Shown: piece by piece, positions 1 through 7,171 of the stretch
How positions within the stretch are numbered: the first letter of the stretch is position 1
Layout of the letters: every line of letters starts with the position of its first letter
Assembly: GCF_035497915.1 (NCBI RefSeq)
Contig: NZ_DATJCS010000054.1
Location: 1 to 64,000 of the forward strand
Direction of reading: 5' to 3'
Length of the DNA: 64,000 nucleotides
From: Serpens sp035497915
GTDB lineage: Bacteria; Pseudomonadota; Gammaproteobacteria; Pseudomonadales; Pseudomonadaceae
The notes under the pieces: model-generated
The model's input: the letters and a program-made list of their open reading frames with translations, nothing else
Database searches by the model: none
What the model was told of the DNA's origin: nothing
Made by a program: the position numbers and the translations under genes

Positions 1-134
1 TCCTTGAGCTCGCGAAGATCCGCCAGGTAGCGCTGATAGTCCGCGTCGGCCGCGAAGACAACCTGCCGGTTGTGGCCGCGCTGGACCACATGGTGTGGGT
101 AGTTGGGCAACACGATACGTCCCATCCTGGGCAT
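1..134 (-). CDS. REP-associated tyrosine transposase (RAYT, IS200-like), 5' fragment
   Basis: Only the first 44 codons lie in the window; the gene continues beyond base 1. Reading from the ATG at 134 gives a protein starting MPRMGRIVLPNYPHHVVQRG, followed by NRQVVF and a YQRYL segment. The PHHVxQRGxNRQxxF pattern is the N-terminal hallmark of the single-domain Y1_Tnp family that includes the REP-associated tyrosine transposases. Those enzymes are HUH-type single-strand nucleases thought to mobilise or maintain palindromic repeats. The HUH motif and catalytic tyrosine would be further downstream, outside the window. Copies of a repeat start about 40 bases upstream of the start codon, which fits a RAYT beside its own substrate. 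Whether the gene is intact cannot be judged. Confidence 0.8.
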   Translation of the reverse strand, partial: MPRMGRIVLPNYPHHVVQRGHNRQVVFAADADYQRYLADLRELK

Positions 135-173
135 GACTCATTCTCCATCCGTGGAGAAGTCAGCCTAGACGGG

Positions 174-220
174 AAAATAAATCTGTCCCCTTTTTGCCTC
201 CAAATCTGCCCCCCTTTTTA
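174..220. repeat. Half-copies of the AAATAAATCTGTCCCC repeat upstream of the RAYT gene
   Basis: AAAATAAATCTGTCCCC at 174-190, followed by a T run, matches one arm of the hairpin elements at 726-782 and 1085-1148. A decayed second half-copy (AAATCTGCCCCCC) follows at 202-214. The element sits just upstream of the transposase start and overlaps the 3' end of the next gene on its left. No opposite arm is visible here, so this looks like a solo arm. Confidence 0.7.
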
Positions 221-595
221 CTCACGCTCATTATTTTCATCCTCGCAACGCTGAGGCGCCTCACTGTAAAGATCCTCTTTGCTAACACCCTCATACCATT
301 GCCCCTTGCAGCTAGATCTAAGCCTGGCGATAGAAAAAGCCAACAACAAAAGTATAGTCAGACTTATAAGAATGCTACCTCCACCCAAAATAATAGCCAG
401 CTTCTTCCCAAGCTCAACTTGATTTTCTGAAGGATTCCCACCCACGACTCGACTTAAGTCACCCGAGTACCAAAGCACAAAAAAACCAACAAAAGATGCA
501 ACTACATTCCTTAAAGACCCTTTCAGCGAAGAAAGATCAAAAAAACCACCTTCCTTAAACTCATCAACATCCCAAAATTTCTTTCCCAAAATCAA
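218..595 (-). CDS. Unrecognised small membrane protein with two predicted helices
   Basis: A 125-residue protein of no family I recognise. It has a short polar N-terminus, a hydrophobic segment at about residues 29-45 (VVASFVGFFVLWYSG), a polar linker, a second strongly hydrophobic segment at about 66-90 (LAIILGGGSILISLTILLLL), and a charged C-terminal tail rich in E and D. The gene lies in AT-rich DNA unlike the core genes to the right, which suggests acquisition by transfer. It follows the DUF596-like gene on the same strand after about 20 bases, so the two may be co-transcribed. Small two-helix proteins beside DUF596-type genes could be toxin-immunity proteins, but nothing in the sequence proves that. 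It could also be a spurious ORF, although the helix pattern argues against this. Confidence 0.5.
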   Translation of the reverse strand: MILGKKFWDVDEFKEGGFFDLSSLKGSLRNVVASFVGFFVLWYSGDLSRVVGGNPSENQVELGKKLAIILGGGSILISLTILLLLAFSIARLRSSCKGQWYEGVSKEDLYSEAPQRCEDENNERE

Positions 596-616
596 ACCCT
601 CAAATTCAATCCAGTA

Positions 617-994
617 TTAATCGCACCCATAGGAAAAAGGGAAAAGGGAAAAAGGGGAAAAGGGGAAAAGGGGACAAGGGGACAAGGGGACAAGGGGACA
701 AGGGGACAAGGGGACAAGGGGACAAGGGGACAGATTTATTTTTCCTGTTCGGCGTGTCGAGCGCAAAAATAAATCTGTCCCCTTTTTTCTTGCAGAAAGA
801 AACTCCCCATCACAAGCAAGCTTTATTTTCCCCTGTTCAATTAGCCACGCCAATAGCCGAAAGAACATATCCGACTGCTCATAAAAACCATACCCAGAGC
901 TAGAGAGCTGAACCCTCATATGCTGCCACAACGCAGCCATCGAAAGCCCAAAGGAACTTTCTAGCAAAAAATAATATAAATCATCTTCTCTCAT
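617..994 (-). CDS. DUF596-like protein with C-terminus replaced by repeat-encoded sequence
   Basis: The first 65-70 residues resemble DUF596, a family of small proteins often found as orphan or toxin-linked cassettes: aromatic-rich start, SFGLSMAALW, FFRLLAWLIEQGKIKLA, then an FLS motif. After about residue 69 the reading frame enters the hairpin element at 726-782 and the octamer repeat at 654-732. From there it encodes KKGTDLFLRS and then a monotonous P/L/S/C run until a TAA at 617. The usual DUF596 C-terminal part is therefore missing and low-complexity sequence has taken its place. The gene is probably a non-functional remnant; alternatively it is a new fusion. Composition is AT-rich, like its neighbour. 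Confidence 0.5.
   Translation of the reverse strand: MREDDLYYFLLESSFGLSMAALWQHMRVQLSSSGYGFYEQSDMFFRLLAWLIEQGKIKLACDGEFLSARKKGTDLFLRSTRRTGKINLSPCPLVPLSPCPLVPLSPCPLFPFSPFSLFPFSYGCD
654..732. repeat. Octamer microsatellite: GGGGAAAA x2 then GGGGACAA x7.9
   Basis: Two GGGGAAAA units at 654-669 are followed by seven exact GGGGACAA units (670-725) and a partial eighth, GGGGACA, at 726-732. That last unit is also the outer end of the perfect hairpin at 726-782. The array looks as if it was produced by repeated duplication of the hairpin end. It lies inside the 3' part of the DUF596-like reading frame. The unit is 8 bp, so a one-unit change would shift that frame. Confidence 0.95.
726..782. repeat. 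Hairpin element with perfect 18-bp arms
   Basis: The left arm GGGGACAGATTTATTTTT (726-743) is exactly the reverse complement of the right arm at 765-782. The loop of 21 bases (744-764) includes TGTTCGGCG and GTCGAGCGC. The same arms and related loop words recur at 1085-1148. These repeats are expected substrates or relics of the RAYT encoded at the left edge. Confidence 0.95.
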
Positions 995-1283
995 TTAAAT
1001 TTAATCCTACCTTTCAACCATTACTTACAATGAGAATCATAAAAAGAAGGCAGATCTAACTAAAATTTCAAAAAAACAAAAAAATGGGACAGCCTTATTT
1101 TTCTGTTCTGCTGTTCGGCGCATCGAGCGCAAAAATAAATCTGTCCCCTTTTCGATACTTTTCGGAACGGTTTGGTCGAGCGCTGGGGCCGCAAGGGTCC
1201 GGTTAAAGGAGCAGACCGATTTAACTCCCCCGCTGCACGTTGGCGGCGTCCAGCGACCGCTGAGCGAATCGGCGGGCTTTGCC
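995..1283. other. Gene-free AT-rich segment with second hairpin element
   Basis: No convincing gene is seen in these 289 bases. The first part (about 995-1090) is very AT-rich and may hold the promoter of the minus-strand genes. The middle is the second hairpin element. The part from about 1150 to 1283 returns to GC-rich sequence running up to the XAC2610-like gene. A frame running through it (about 1037-1324, minus) encodes repeat-derived residues such as KGTDLFLRS and was not accepted as a gene. Confidence 0.6.
1085..1148. repeat. Second hairpin element, imperfect copy of the 726-782 element
   Basis: The right arm AAAAATAAATCTGTCCCC at 1131-1148 is identical to that of the first element. 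The left arm at 1085-1102 differs by a few bases (CC for AT in the centre and T for the outermost G). The 28-base loop also carries a TGTTCGGCG word and ends in TCGAGCGC, so the elements share their loop as well as their arms and are copies of one unit. Confidence 0.9.
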
Positions 1284-2537
1284 CTACTGCAAGTCCTGTT
1301 CCCCACACAGCTCAGGATTCTCACTCAACACTTCGCGTCGAATGCGCCCGCCGTCGAAGAATGGCACCTCGGGGCAGAGGCGTACGCCTGCCGCGGTCTC
1401 CGTTGCCTTCCAGGCTATCTCTTCGGTTCGCAGGAGGACTGGCCTCTCTCCGGGCGGGCCTGGCTGCCAGATGTCGATATAGGTGCGCTCCAGGAAGGAC
1501 AAGTCATCAAGGTCGCAGCTTTGCGGATCTATCTGGCGTAGCGCCAAGCGGCCATCGGCGGTCTGTTCGACCCGGCTGGCGAATTCGATGAAACCGTCGC
1601 GGTAACTGGGCGCGACGTAGCAAATGCGCCTTTCGCCGCCATCAAGCAACGGCAGGAAGTAGCTGCTCCGCGACTCGACCGCTTCAACATCGCTCCCCTT
1701 CCAGCGATAGACCGAGACACCGTGCTCGCAGCAACTGGCTCGCCAGAAGGCATGGATGACTTGGTGAAGCGGATCGAACTCCGCCGAGGCGATTTCCTGC
1801 AAGCGCGCCGGCGCATCGACGAAACGACCCGTGTCGGCGTCGTACAGCCAGGTCTGGTGTGGAATATTGGGGCCGGCGGGCAGGAACAGGGCGAGCGTCA
1901 GGTCCGGCCAGCCATCGAAGTTCGCATCGATCAGCTCTGGCGTGAACACACCGCAGGGTCCCACGGATTCCGTTTCCAGGGTCTGGAACAGCGCGCCATC
2001 CTTGTACAGGCGGATGGCCGATACCAGCGGCGAGTTGTGACAAGCATCACCCGCTTTGGGCCGCGCATTCGCGAGCATCCGTATTTGGTAGGGGAAGTGC
2101 GCATCATGTTCGCGCTGGGCCTGGCTCGGGCGCAGAACCAGCGGGTATGCCCGCTGGCCGTTGGGCGAGGTCCAGATGCCCGTGAGGGCGTCAACCTCGA
2201 GCGAGTCGATTTGCCAGACACCCGTTTGGGCCGCTCCACCCTCACGATCCTGCTCGATGAGGTCAGCCCCATCGCCGCGCACGCGCCCCTCCAACACCAG
2301 CTGACTGCGTGTCGCGGATGTGCAGGGTTGATAGCAGTAGCTGCCTGACAGGTCGTCGGCCGTGCGCCTCAGGAAGACTTCCACCTGCTTGCTGCCCAGC
2401 GTACCGATCCAGGTGCGATTCCAGACGGGAAACTCCACCAGAGTGGTGGGCGCCTGCCCCGCGCCGACCGGCATCGCCGGCAGACAGCTCAGGGCCAGGA
2501 TGAACCGCAAGCTACGAAGGGCATGGAATCTACGCAT
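1284..2537 (-). CDS. Secreted XAC2610-like protein
   Basis: A 417-residue protein with an N-terminal signal peptide (basic MRRFHALRSLR, hydrophobic core, probable cleavage near GAG at about 27). The region around residues 200-290 carries the DANFDGWPDLTLA pattern, followed by a tyrosine/aspartate-rich WLYDADTGRF segment. This is typical of the XAC2610-related family, named after the Xanthomonas periplasmic protein that inhibits a type IV secreted lysozyme. Several cysteines suggest a disulfide-bonded periplasmic fold. A good Shine-Dalgarno (GGAGG) precedes the ATG. It starts 24 bases after the rnhB stop on the same strand. No lysozyme effector gene is visible beside it, so an immunity role is only a possibility. 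Confidence 0.55.
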   Translation of the reverse strand: MRRFHALRSLRFILALSCLPAMPVGAGQAPTTLVEFPVWNRTWIGTLGSKQVEVFLRRTADDLSGSYCYQPCTSATRSQLVLEGRVRGDGADLIEQDREGGAAQTGVWQIDSLEVDALTGIWTSPNGQRAYPLVLRPSQAQREHDAHFPYQIRMLANARPKAGDACHNSPLVSAIRLYKDGALFQTLETESVGPCGVFTPELIDANFDGWPDLTLALFLPAGPNIPHQTWLYDADTGRFVDAPARLQEIASAEFDPLHQVIHAFWRASCCEHGVSVYRWKGSDVEAVESRSSYFLPLLDGGERRICYVAPSYRDGFIEFASRVEQTADGRLALRQIDPQSCDLDDLSFLERTYIDIWQPGPPGERPVLLRTEEIAWKATETAAGVRLCPEVPFFDGGRIRREVLSENPELCGEQDLQ

Positions 2538-2561
2538 TCAACCTCCTTGTCGGGGTTACCG

Positions 2562-3185
2562 CTATTCGACCAGGCCGGTACTCAGGCTACTGGCCGCGAT
2601 CGCCACCCGCACCGGCGCAAAACTCCGCCGATGAATCGGCGTAGCCCCCAGCCGCTGCAGCGCTTCGAGGTGCGCCGGGGTGGGATAGCCCTTGTGGCCG
2701 GCCAGACCATAGCCGGGGTAGATCAGGTCCAGCGCCTGCATTTCCCGGTCGCGACTGACCTTGGCGAGGATGGAGGCGGCGGCGATGGCCGGGACCTGGG
2801 CGTCACCACCAATCACCGGGGCGCTGGGCACGGCGAGCTTCGGGCAGCGGTTGCCGTCGATCAGGGCGAGCTTCGGGGTGACGCTCAGCCCCTCCACGGC
2901 GCGCTGCATGGCCAGCATGGTGGCGTGCAGGATGTTGAGCCGGTCGATTTCGTCCACTTCGGCGCGGGCGATACACCAGGTCAGGGCCTTTTCCTGAATC
3001 TCGTCGAACAGCGCCTCGCGGCGCGCTTCGGTGAGCTTCTTGGAGTCGTTGAGGCCGCGGATCGGGCGGGCCGGATCGAGGATCACCGCGGCGGTGACCA
3101 CCGGGCCGCAGAGCGGGCCGCGGCCGACTTCGTCGACACCGGCGACCAGCTCCTCGACCAGTTCGAAATCCAGCCCCAGTTGCAT
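2562..3185 (-). CDS. rnhB: Ribonuclease HII
   Basis: A 207-residue enzyme that cuts the RNA strand of RNA-DNA hybrids and removes ribonucleotides misincorporated into DNA. The family signature VDEVGRGPLCGPV is at residues 17-29 with the catalytic D18-E19 pair. A second acidic site (LIDGN, about residue 110) and the ASILAKVSRD helix follow. Length is normal. It is the last gene of the lpx operon, starting two bases beyond the lpxB stop. In most Pseudomonas dnaE follows directly; here a secreted-protein gene follows instead. Confidence 0.95.
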   Translation of the reverse strand: MQLGLDFELVEELVAGVDEVGRGPLCGPVVTAAVILDPARPIRGLNDSKKLTEARREALFDEIQEKALTWCIARAEVDEIDRLNILHATMLAMQRAVEGLSVTPKLALIDGNRCPKLAVPSAPVIGGDAQVPAIAAASILAKVSRDREMQALDLIYPGYGLAGHKGYPTPAHLEALQRLGATPIHRRSFAPVRVAIAASSLSTGLVE

Positions 3186-3187
3186 GC

Positions 3188-4321
3188 TCAGCGCTGCCCT
3201 ACCAGTTCCAGCACCGCGTCGGCGGCACGCGCCGAGGCGTCGCGGCGCAGCGTGCGGTGGATCTGGTCGAAGCCGTCGGTCTGCGCGTGACCATCGACGA
3301 TCAGCGGCGCCAGCGTCTGCGCCAGGGCGTCCGGGGTAGCCGCATCCTGGATCAGCTCGGGCACCAGCAGGCGCTGGGCCAACAGGTTGGGCAGCGACAC
3401 GTAAGGGCTCTTCACCAGCCGCTTGAGAATCCGGTAGGTCAGTGGCGCCACCTTGTAGGCGACCACCATCGGCCGTTTGTACAGCAGCGCTTCCAGGGTG
3501 GCGGTGCCCGACGCGATCAGCACCGCGTCGCAGGCGGCCAGCGCCCGATGCGACTGGCCGTCGAGCAGGGTCAGCGCCAGGTTGCGGCCGGCCAGCATCT
3601 GTTCGAGCTGGGCGCGACGTTCGGCGTTGGCACAGGGCATTACGAAGTGCAGCTCCGGACGCAGGGCGCGCAGGCGCTCAGCGGCATCCAGGAACAGGCT
3701 GCCCAGCTTCGCCACTTCGCCGCCACGACTGCCCGGCAGCAGGGCCACCACGGCGCCCTCCTCCGCCAGCCCCAGCTCGCGACGCGCCTGGGCGCGGTCG
3801 GCCTGCAGGGGAATGTCGTCGGCCAGCGGGTGGCCGACGAAACACACCGGTACCTGATGCTCGGTATAGAACTGCGCCTCGAACGGGAACAGGGTCAGCA
3901 TCAGGTCGCAGGCGTCGCGGATCTTGAATACGCGCTTCTGCCGCCAGGCCCACACCGAGGGGCTGACATAGTGAACGGTCTTGATGCCAGCCTGACGCAA
4001 CTTGAGCTCGACACCCAGGTTGAAGTCCGGGGCGTCGATGCCGATGAACACGTCGGGTTGCGCGGCGATCAGGTCGGCGATCAGTCGCTTGCGGCGGCGC
4101 AGCAGCTCGGGCAGGCGGCCGAGCACCTCGACCAGACCCATGACCGCCAGGCGCTCCATGGGGAACATGGAGACCAGGCCTTCGGCCTCCATGCGCGGGC
4201 CGCCGACGCCGATGAATTCCACCTCCGGATGGCGTGCCTTGAGGGCACGCATCAGACCGGAGCCGAGGATGTCGCCGGACGCTTCGCCGGCGACCAGTGC
4301 GACGCGCAAGGGAGCCGCCAT
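3188..4321 (-). CDS. lpxB: Lipid-A-disaccharide synthase
   Basis: Joins UDP-2,3-diacylglucosamine to lipid X to make the beta-1,6 disaccharide of lipid A at the inner face of the cytoplasmic membrane. The GT19 signature VALVAGEASGD begins near residue 7, and a glycine-rich LLPGSRGGEV loop is near the middle. I chose the ATG at 4321 (377 aa, the usual length) because the longer frame to 4408 runs through lpxA and adds residues of unrelated character. Four bases separate it from the lpxA stop. Confidence 0.96.
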   Translation of the reverse strand: MAAPLRVALVAGEASGDILGSGLMRALKARHPEVEFIGVGGPRMEAEGLVSMFPMERLAVMGLVEVLGRLPELLRRRKRLIADLIAAQPDVFIGIDAPDFNLGVELKLRQAGIKTVHYVSPSVWAWRQKRVFKIRDACDLMLTLFPFEAQFYTEHQVPVCFVGHPLADDIPLQADRAQARRELGLAEEGAVVALLPGSRGGEVAKLGSLFLDAAERLRALRPELHFVMPCANAERRAQLEQMLAGRNLALTLLDGQSHRALAACDAVLIASGTATLEALLYKRPMVVAYKVAPLTYRILKRLVKSPYVSLPNLLAQRLLVPELIQDAATPDALAQTLAPLIVDGHAQTDGFDQIHRTLRRDASARAADAVLELVGQR

Positions 4322-4325
4322 GGCG

Positions 4326-5102
4326 TCAGCGGGTGATGCCGCGCGTCGAGGCGCGGATCGAGTCACGGAACAGGGCCACTTCGGGGAACTGGCTGGCTGT
4401 TTCCTCAAGCTCGGCCATGGCCTGCTCGATGGTCAGGCCCTGGCGGTAGACGATCTTGTAGGCGCGGCGCAGGGCCTGGATCGCCTCGGCGGAGAAACCG
4501 CGCCGGCGCATGCCCTCGAAGTTCATGCTGCGCGCCTCCGCCGGGTTGCCGAACACGGTGACGAAGGCCGGCACGTCCTTGCCGATGGCGGTGCCCATGC
4601 CGGAGAAGCTGTGGGCGCCGATGCGCACGTGCTGGTGCACCAGGGTGTAGCCGGACAGGATCGCCCAGTCGTCCATCAGCACGTGACCGGCCAGCGCGGT
4701 GTTGTTCACCAGGATGCAGTGGTTGCCGATCATGCAGTCGTGGCCCACGTGGGCGTAGGCCATGATCAGGTTGTGGCTGCCGATGGTGGTTTCAGAACGG
4801 TCCTGCACGGTGCCCCGGTGCAGGGTCACGCCTTCGCGGATGACGTTGTCGTCACCGATCACCAGACGGGTGGGCTCGCCCTTGTACTTGAGGTCGGGGG
4901 TGTCTTCGCCGATCGAGGAGAACTGGAAGATCTGGTTGTTGCGACCGATGCGGGTCGGCCCCTTGACGATCACATGCGGGCCGATGACGGTACCTTCACC
5001 GATCTCCACATCCGGGCCGATGATCGACCAGGGACCGACGCTGACGTTGTCGGCCAGACGGGCACCGGGGTCGATGATCGCGCGCGGGTCAATCGAACTC
5101 AT
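4326..5102 (-). CDS. lpxA: UDP-N-acetylglucosamine acyltransferase
   Basis: Catalyses the first step of lipid A synthesis, transferring a 3-hydroxyacyl chain from ACP to UDP-GlcNAc. The 258 residues form a left-handed beta-helix of hexapeptide repeats (IIDPGA, VSVGPW, VEIGEG and so on), followed by a helical C-terminal part. The catalytic histidine lies in AHVGHDC. The start codon overlaps the fabZ stop by 4 bp (ATGA), implying translational coupling. Confidence 0.97.
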   Translation of the reverse strand: MSSIDPRAIIDPGARLADNVSVGPWSIIGPDVEIGEGTVIGPHVIVKGPTRIGRNNQIFQFSSIGEDTPDLKYKGEPTRLVIGDDNVIREGVTLHRGTVQDRSETTIGSHNLIMAYAHVGHDCMIGNHCILVNNTALAGHVLMDDWAILSGYTLVHQHVRIGAHSFSGMGTAIGKDVPAFVTVFGNPAEARSMNFEGMRRRGFSAEAIQALRRAYKIVYRQGLTIEQAMAELEETASQFPEVALFRDSIRASTRGITR

Positions 5103-5539
5103 AGTTTGCGTTCCGCACAGATAATTTCGGCCGAGCAGACCGGCTTGTCGTCCACGCTCGCCTCGCAGGCGAACTTCCAGATGCCGCGCTTGGCACTGAG
5201 GAAGCGCGCCTGCAGGGTCAGTTTGTCGCCCGGCACGACCGGCTGACGGAAGCGCAGGTTGTCGGAACCGACGAAATAGTACAGCGTGCCGTCCGCGGGC
5301 GTGGCATCCAGCATACGGAAGCCCAGCAGGCCGGCGGCCTGGGCCATGGCTTCGATGATCAGCACGCCCGGCATGATCGGATGCTGCGGGAAGTGCCCGT
5401 TGAAGAACGGCTCGTTGATCGTGACGTTCTTGTAGGCACGAATGGTCTTGCCTTCCAGATCGATGGCTTCGACCCGGTCCACCAGCAGGAACGGGTAGCG
5501 GTGCGGCAGCAGTTCACGTATTTCGTTGATGTCCATCAT
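5099..5539 (-). CDS. fabZ: 3-hydroxyacyl-ACP dehydratase
   Basis: Dehydrates 3-hydroxyacyl-ACP in type II fatty acid synthesis and competes with LpxA and LpxD for the same substrate. The hotdog-fold motif FFNGHFPQHPIMPGVL carries the catalytic histidine, and the following IIEAMAQ supplies the glutamate. The start MMDINEIREL (146 aa) is the family's usual N-terminus; the longer frame to 5602 reads back into lpxD. There is a 4-bp overlap with lpxA. Confidence 0.96.
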   Translation of the reverse strand: MMDINEIRELLPHRYPFLLVDRVEAIDLEGKTIRAYKNVTINEPFFNGHFPQHPIMPGVLIIEAMAQAAGLLGFRMLDATPADGTLYYFVGSDNLRFRQPVVPGDKLTLQARFLSAKRGIWKFACEASVDDKPVCSAEIICAERKL

Positions 5540-5582
5540 GTTCAGGAAGCCTTGATACTGAGGAAGAATGCGGTTGAAACCT

Positions 5583-6641
5583 TCAGGCTTCAGATGAGGC
5601 ATCCCCGTCCGGGGTCACGGCCGCCAGACGTTTTTCAAGTTGTTGCAGGCGACGGGCCATTTCGTCGAGCTGACGGATGCGCGCCGCGCTCTTGCGCCAC
5701 TCGGCCGCCGGCTGCATCGCCGTGCCGGAGGAATAGGAGCCCGGTTCGGTGATCGAACGGGTCACCATGGTCATGCCGGTGACGAACACGTTGTCGCAGA
5801 CTTCGATGTGCCCGACCATGCCGACGCCGCCCGCGATCATGCAGTGACGACCGATCTTGGTGCTGCCGGAAATGCCCACGCAGCCCGCCATGGCGGTGTG
5901 ATCGCCGATCTGCACGTTGTGCGCGATCATGATTTGGTTGTCGAGTTTGACGCCGTTGCCGATCAGGGTATCGGCCAGGGCGCCGCGATCTATAGTGGTG
6001 TTGGCGCCAATTTCCACGTCGTCGCCGATGGTCACACCACCGATCTGGGCGATCTTCTGCCAGACGCCTTTCTGGTTGGCGAAACCGAAGCCTTCACCGC
6101 CGATCACCGCGCCGGACTGGATCACCACGCGTTTGCCGATGGTGACGTCGTGATAGAGGGTGACCCGCGGCGCCAGCCAGCCACCCTCGCCCACCGAGGA
6201 ACGCGCCCCGATCACGCAATGGGCACCGATGGTCACGTTGGCGCCGATTGTTGCGCCGCTCTCGATCACCGCGCCGGGACCGATGCTGGCAGACGGATCG
6301 ATTTGGGCATCCTCAGCCACCACGGCGGAAGGATGGATGCCCGCGCCGGCGACCGGCTTGCGGTCGAACAGGTGCGAAAGGCCCGCGTAGGCCAGATAGG
6401 GATCGGGCACCACCAGTGCATCACCCGCATAACCCTCTGCGTCGGCGGCCTTGAGCATCACGGCGCCGGCGTGGGTCTGGTCCAGGTACTTGCGGTACTG
6501 GGGGTTGGCCAGAAAGGTCAGCTGCTCGGGGCCGGCATCCTGCAAGGTGGCCAGTCCGGAGATCCGCTTGTCGGCGGCGCCACGCAGGGTGGCACCCAGT
6601 CGTTCGGCCAGTTCGCCGAGAGTGAATGCTAGAGACTTCAT
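5583..6641 (-). CDS. lpxD: UDP-3-O-(3-hydroxyacyl)glucosamine N-acyltransferase
   Basis: The third lipid A enzyme: it adds the N-linked hydroxyacyl chain. 352 aa: an N-terminal uridine-binding domain (about 1-100), many hexapeptide repeats (about 100-300) with the catalytic histidine in IMIAHNVQIGDH, and a C-terminal helix rich in R, Q, L and E that gates the acyl-ACP site. It lies between ompH (3 bases upstream) and fabZ. Confidence 0.97.
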   Translation of the reverse strand: MKSLAFTLGELAERLGATLRGAADKRISGLATLQDAGPEQLTFLANPQYRKYLDQTHAGAVMLKAADAEGYAGDALVVPDPYLAYAGLSHLFDRKPVAGAGIHPSAVVAEDAQIDPSASIGPGAVIESGATIGANVTIGAHCVIGARSSVGEGGWLAPRVTLYHDVTIGKRVVIQSGAVIGGEGFGFANQKGVWQKIAQIGGVTIGDDVEIGANTTIDRGALADTLIGNGVKLDNQIMIAHNVQIGDHTAMAGCVGISGSTKIGRHCMIAGGVGMVGHIEVCDNVFVTGMTMVTRSITEPGSYSSGTAMQPAAEWRKSAARIRQLDEMARRLQQLEKRLAAVTPDGDASSEA

Positions 6642-6644
6642 ACT

Positions 6645-7148
6645 TCAGCGCAGTTGGTTCATCCGTTCGATCACCTGGCGGGTGATGTCGTATTGCGGTT
6701 TGACGTCGATGACGGCGGCGCGATCCAGGACCAGATCGTAATCGCCCTTCTTGAGCACGTCGGCAACCGCCTGGTCCAGCTTGGGCTTGAGCTGGTGCAG
6801 GGTTTCCTGATCGGCGCGGCCCTTGGCTTCGTTCAGCTCGCGGGACTGGGCCTGGAAATCACGGGCTTTCTGGCGGAATTCCAGCTCCAGGCGCTCGCGC
6901 TCGGCGGTGGACAGCTTGTCGCCTTCCTTGGTCAGGCGATCCTGCAGACGCTTGGCGTCGCTTTCCAGGGTCTTCAGCTTGTTGAGGTCGGGGCCGTACT
7001 TTTTCTCGGCTTCCGTGGCATAGCGCTTGGCGGCATCGGACTCGAGCAGCGCCATCTGGTAGTTCAGGACGGCAATCTTCATTTCGGCGAAAGCCGGGGC
7101 GGCCACCAGGGCGGTAGCCAGGAGAACCAGCTGGGTCAGTTTACGCAC
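6645..7148 (-). CDS. Periplasmic outer-membrane-protein chaperone OmpH/Skp
   Basis: A 167-residue periplasmic chaperone that holds unfolded beta-barrel proteins on their way to BamA. It has a cleavable signal peptide (about 1-21, ending APAFA), then a short beta part (MKIAVLNYQMALLES) and a long charged alpha-helical region (about 50-135) that forms the tentacles of the trimer. It follows bamA by 23 bases on the same strand, the classic bamA-skp-lpxD arrangement. Confidence 0.94.
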   Translation of the reverse strand: MRKLTQLVLLATALVAAPAFAEMKIAVLNYQMALLESDAAKRYATEAEKKYGPDLNKLKTLESDAKRLQDRLTKEGDKLSTAERERLELEFRQKARDFQAQSRELNEAKGRADQETLHQLKPKLDQAVADVLKKGDYDLVLDRAAVIDVKPQYDITRQVIERMNQLR

Positions 7149-7171
7149 GGTGTACTCCAGGGTTGGTTGAA

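Noticed and set aside
670..732. Possible CRISPR array
   Set aside because: The 8-bp units have no spacers; it is a simple microsatellite.
1037..1324. Minus-strand frame of 95 codons through the second hairpin
   Set aside because: Its sequence is repeat-derived (KGTDLFLRS), and its C-terminal part is AT-rich noise.
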